Part shown: piece by piece, positions 62,777-64,000 of the stretch
Position numbering within the stretch: position 1 is the first letter of the stretch
Layout of the letters: each line of letters opens with the position of its first letter
Assembly: GCF_009834345.1 (NCBI RefSeq)
Contig: NZ_CP035042.1
Span: forward strand, 186,001-250,000
DNA: 64,000 bases
From: Billgrantia tianxiuensis
GTDB lineage: Bacteria; Pseudomonadota; Gammaproteobacteria; Pseudomonadales; Halomonadaceae
Reading direction: 5' to 3'
Translations under genes and position numbers: made by a program
The notes under the pieces: generated by a model
What the model saw: only the letters and a program-made list of their open reading frames with translations
What the model was told of the DNA's origin: nothing
Databases searched by the model: none

Positions 62777-64000
62777 TCAGGCGCGCTGCCGGCGCCGGCG
62801 CCGGCCGCCGCGCGCTGTGGCGCTGGCATCCTCCGTCACCGCCGGCAGGGTCACGTGGGCGCTCAGTTGCGGGAAGGGATCGTGGCGATGAGGGATCGCC
62901 ATGGCGGCCACGAAGTGCTCCTGGAAACGCGGCTCGGTGGCGGTCTCCACCTTTTCCACGCGGCGCACCACCTCCTCGATTTCGCGGCGCGCCTTGCGGC
63001 TCAATAGGGCGATGCGCGCGCCCGTGCCAGCGGCGTTGCCCGCCGAGGTGACGTGCGCCAGATCACAGTCGGGGATCAACCCCAGGGTCATGGCGTACTT
63101 GACGTCGATGTGAGCGCCGAAGGCCCCGGCGAGGCGGATGCGATCGACGCGGTCGGTGCCGAAGTGCTCCATCAGCAGGCGGATGCCCGCGTAGAGCGCG
63201 GCCTTGGCCAGCTGGATGGCGCGGATGTCGGCCTGGGTGATGGCAATGGTCCGCGTCGCGTCGCGATGCAGCACGTAGGCGAAGGTGCGCCCGTCGGCCA
63301 CGATCCGTTCGCTGCGCGCCGCCAGGCCGCCCTGCACGATGCCGTCCCGAGTGATGACGCCGGCCAGGTACATCTCGGCGACGACCTCGATGATGCCCGA
63401 GCCGCAGATGCCCGTGATACCGTGGGACGCCATCGCCGCGTCGAAGCCCGGCTCGTCGGACCACAGCTCGCCACCGATGACCTTGAAGCGCGGCTCCAGC
63501 GTCAGGGGGTCGATGCGCACCCGCTCAATGGCACCGGCAGCCGCACGCTGCCCGCCGCTGATCTGGGCGCCCTCGAAGGCCGGCCCGGTGGGGCTGGAGC
63601 AGGCCAGCAGCCGGTGGCGGTTGCCCAGCACGATCTCGGCATTGGTGCCCACGTCGACCAGCAGCATCAGTTCCTCGCCCAGGTAGGGCGACTCGGAGAG
63701 GATCATCCCGGCGGTGTCGGCCCCCACGTGCCCGGCGATGCAGGGCAGGCCATAGACCCGGGCGTTGGGGTGGATGGCCAGGTCCATCTCGGTGGCCCAC
63801 AGCCCGTCGATGGCCTCGTCGGTGGCCAGCGCAAAGGGCGCACCGCCCAGCTCCACCGGGTTGATGCCGAACACCAGGCTCTGCATGATCGGGTTGCCGA
63901 CGAAGGTCGCCTCGAGGATGGCGTCCAGCGGCACGTCAGCCTCGGTGGCCAGTTCCACCGTCAGCTCGTTCAGGGCGTCGCGCACCGAGCGCGTCATGGC
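62777..64000 (-). CDS. Corrinoid-protein reductive activator (RACE/RamA-like, DUF4445), N-terminus outside the window
   Basis: ATP-dependent activator that reduces Co(II) corrinoid back to Co(I) in methyltransferase systems. About 408 residues are visible and the frame is open to the right edge. The family normally has an N-terminal 2Fe-2S domain, so the start is probably beyond 64000 rather than at the ATG 63997. Visible ASKHA segments are ATFVGNPIMQSLVFGINP, LLVDVGTNAEIVLGN, CSSPTGPAFEGAQISGGQRAA, GICGSGIIEVVAEM and IRLAGAFGAHID. The Arg-rich tail GGRRRRRQRA is unusual. Confidence 0.88.
   Translation of the reverse strand, partial: AMTRSVRDALNELTVELATEADVPLDAILEATFVGNPIMQSLVFGINPVELGGAPFALATDEAIDGLWATEMDLAIHPNARVYGLPCIAGHVGADTAGMILSESPYLGEELMLLVDVGTNAEIVLGNRHRLLACSSPTGPAFEGAQISGGQRAAAGAIERVRIDPLTLEPRFKVIGGELWSDEPGFDAAMASHGITGICGSGIIEVVAEMYLAGVITRDGIVQGGLAARSERIVADGRTFAYVLHRDATRTIAITQADIRAIQLAKAALYAGIRLLMEHFGTDRVDRIRLAGAFGAHIDVKYAMTLGLIPDCDLAHVTSAGNAAGTGARIALLSRKARREIEEVVRRVEKVETATEPRFQEHFVAAMAIPHRHDPFPQLSAHVTLPAVTEDASATARGGRRRRRQRA

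Overview
The window is GC-rich DNA (I did not compute the value) with tightly packed, often overlapping genes. The gene set is that of a denitrifying gammaproteobacterium, most like a Halomonadaceae member (inference from protein similarity and gene order only). I saw no rRNA, tRNA, CRISPR array, prophage or intact insertion sequence.

Layout. 1-12.0 kb: nitrous oxide reduction and nitric oxide (NO) handling. It holds nosZ (cut by the left edge), nosR, a small cytochrome c, the NO sensor nsrR, a DUF454 gene, nnrS, hemN, a soluble chemoreceptor, ytfE/norA, and norR, which is divergent from ytfE/norA. 12.2-15.8 kb: ubiT (anaerobic ubiquinone synthesis) and a split B12-dependent ribonucleotide reductase, nrdJa/nrdJb. 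15.9-16.7 kb: deoR. 17.0-33.5 kb: a surface-polysaccharide island (wzb, wza, wzc, an ABC flippase, wzy, a phytase-like gene, a capD/wbpM-type dehydratase, several unusual nucleotidyltransferase- and kinase-like genes, a GT2 glycosyltransferase and a TagD-like cytidylyltransferase). It begins with an RfaH/ops element and ends with a strong terminator. 33.5-39.6 kb: nupC-deoC-deoA-deoB-deoD-cdd behind a DeoR operator. 39.5-42.3 kb: the anaerobic class III ribonucleotide reductase, in which the glycyl-radical tail is a separate 54-residue gene. 42.5-47.3 kb: a DUF6448 protein, a membrane AraC regulator, a second nrdG, ubiV and ubiU. 47.3-52.4 kb: a TetR-controlled RND efflux operon. 53.1-54.3 kb: hmp. 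54.8-59.7 kb: a cobalamin riboswitch and btuB-btuF-btuC-btuD. 59.9-64 kb: a 4Fe-4S protein, a hydantoinase/oxoprolinase-like protein and the C-terminal part of a corrinoid-protein activator (cut by the right edge).

How the parts fit. Most of the window serves life without oxygen. Four operons (nosR, ubiT-nrdJ, nrdD, ubiUV-nrdG2) share one promoter design: an FNR/DNR-type box with a TANNNT -10 hexamer centred exactly 32 bp downstream. NO detoxification is under two further sensors. Candidate NsrR operators lie at nnrS, nsrR and hmp, and three NorR boxes plus a sigma-54 promoter lie between norR and ytfE. B12 uptake fits the B12-dependent NrdJ and the corrinoid activator. The deo regulator and its operon are separated by the polysaccharide island.

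Quality note. Eight reading-frame breaks (phytase-like gene, deoA, nrdG2, membrane-fusion gene, RND pump twice, btuB twice) can each be repaired by adding one base to a G or C run of 4-5. This looks like systematic homopolymer under-calling in the assembly rather than eight independent pseudogenes.
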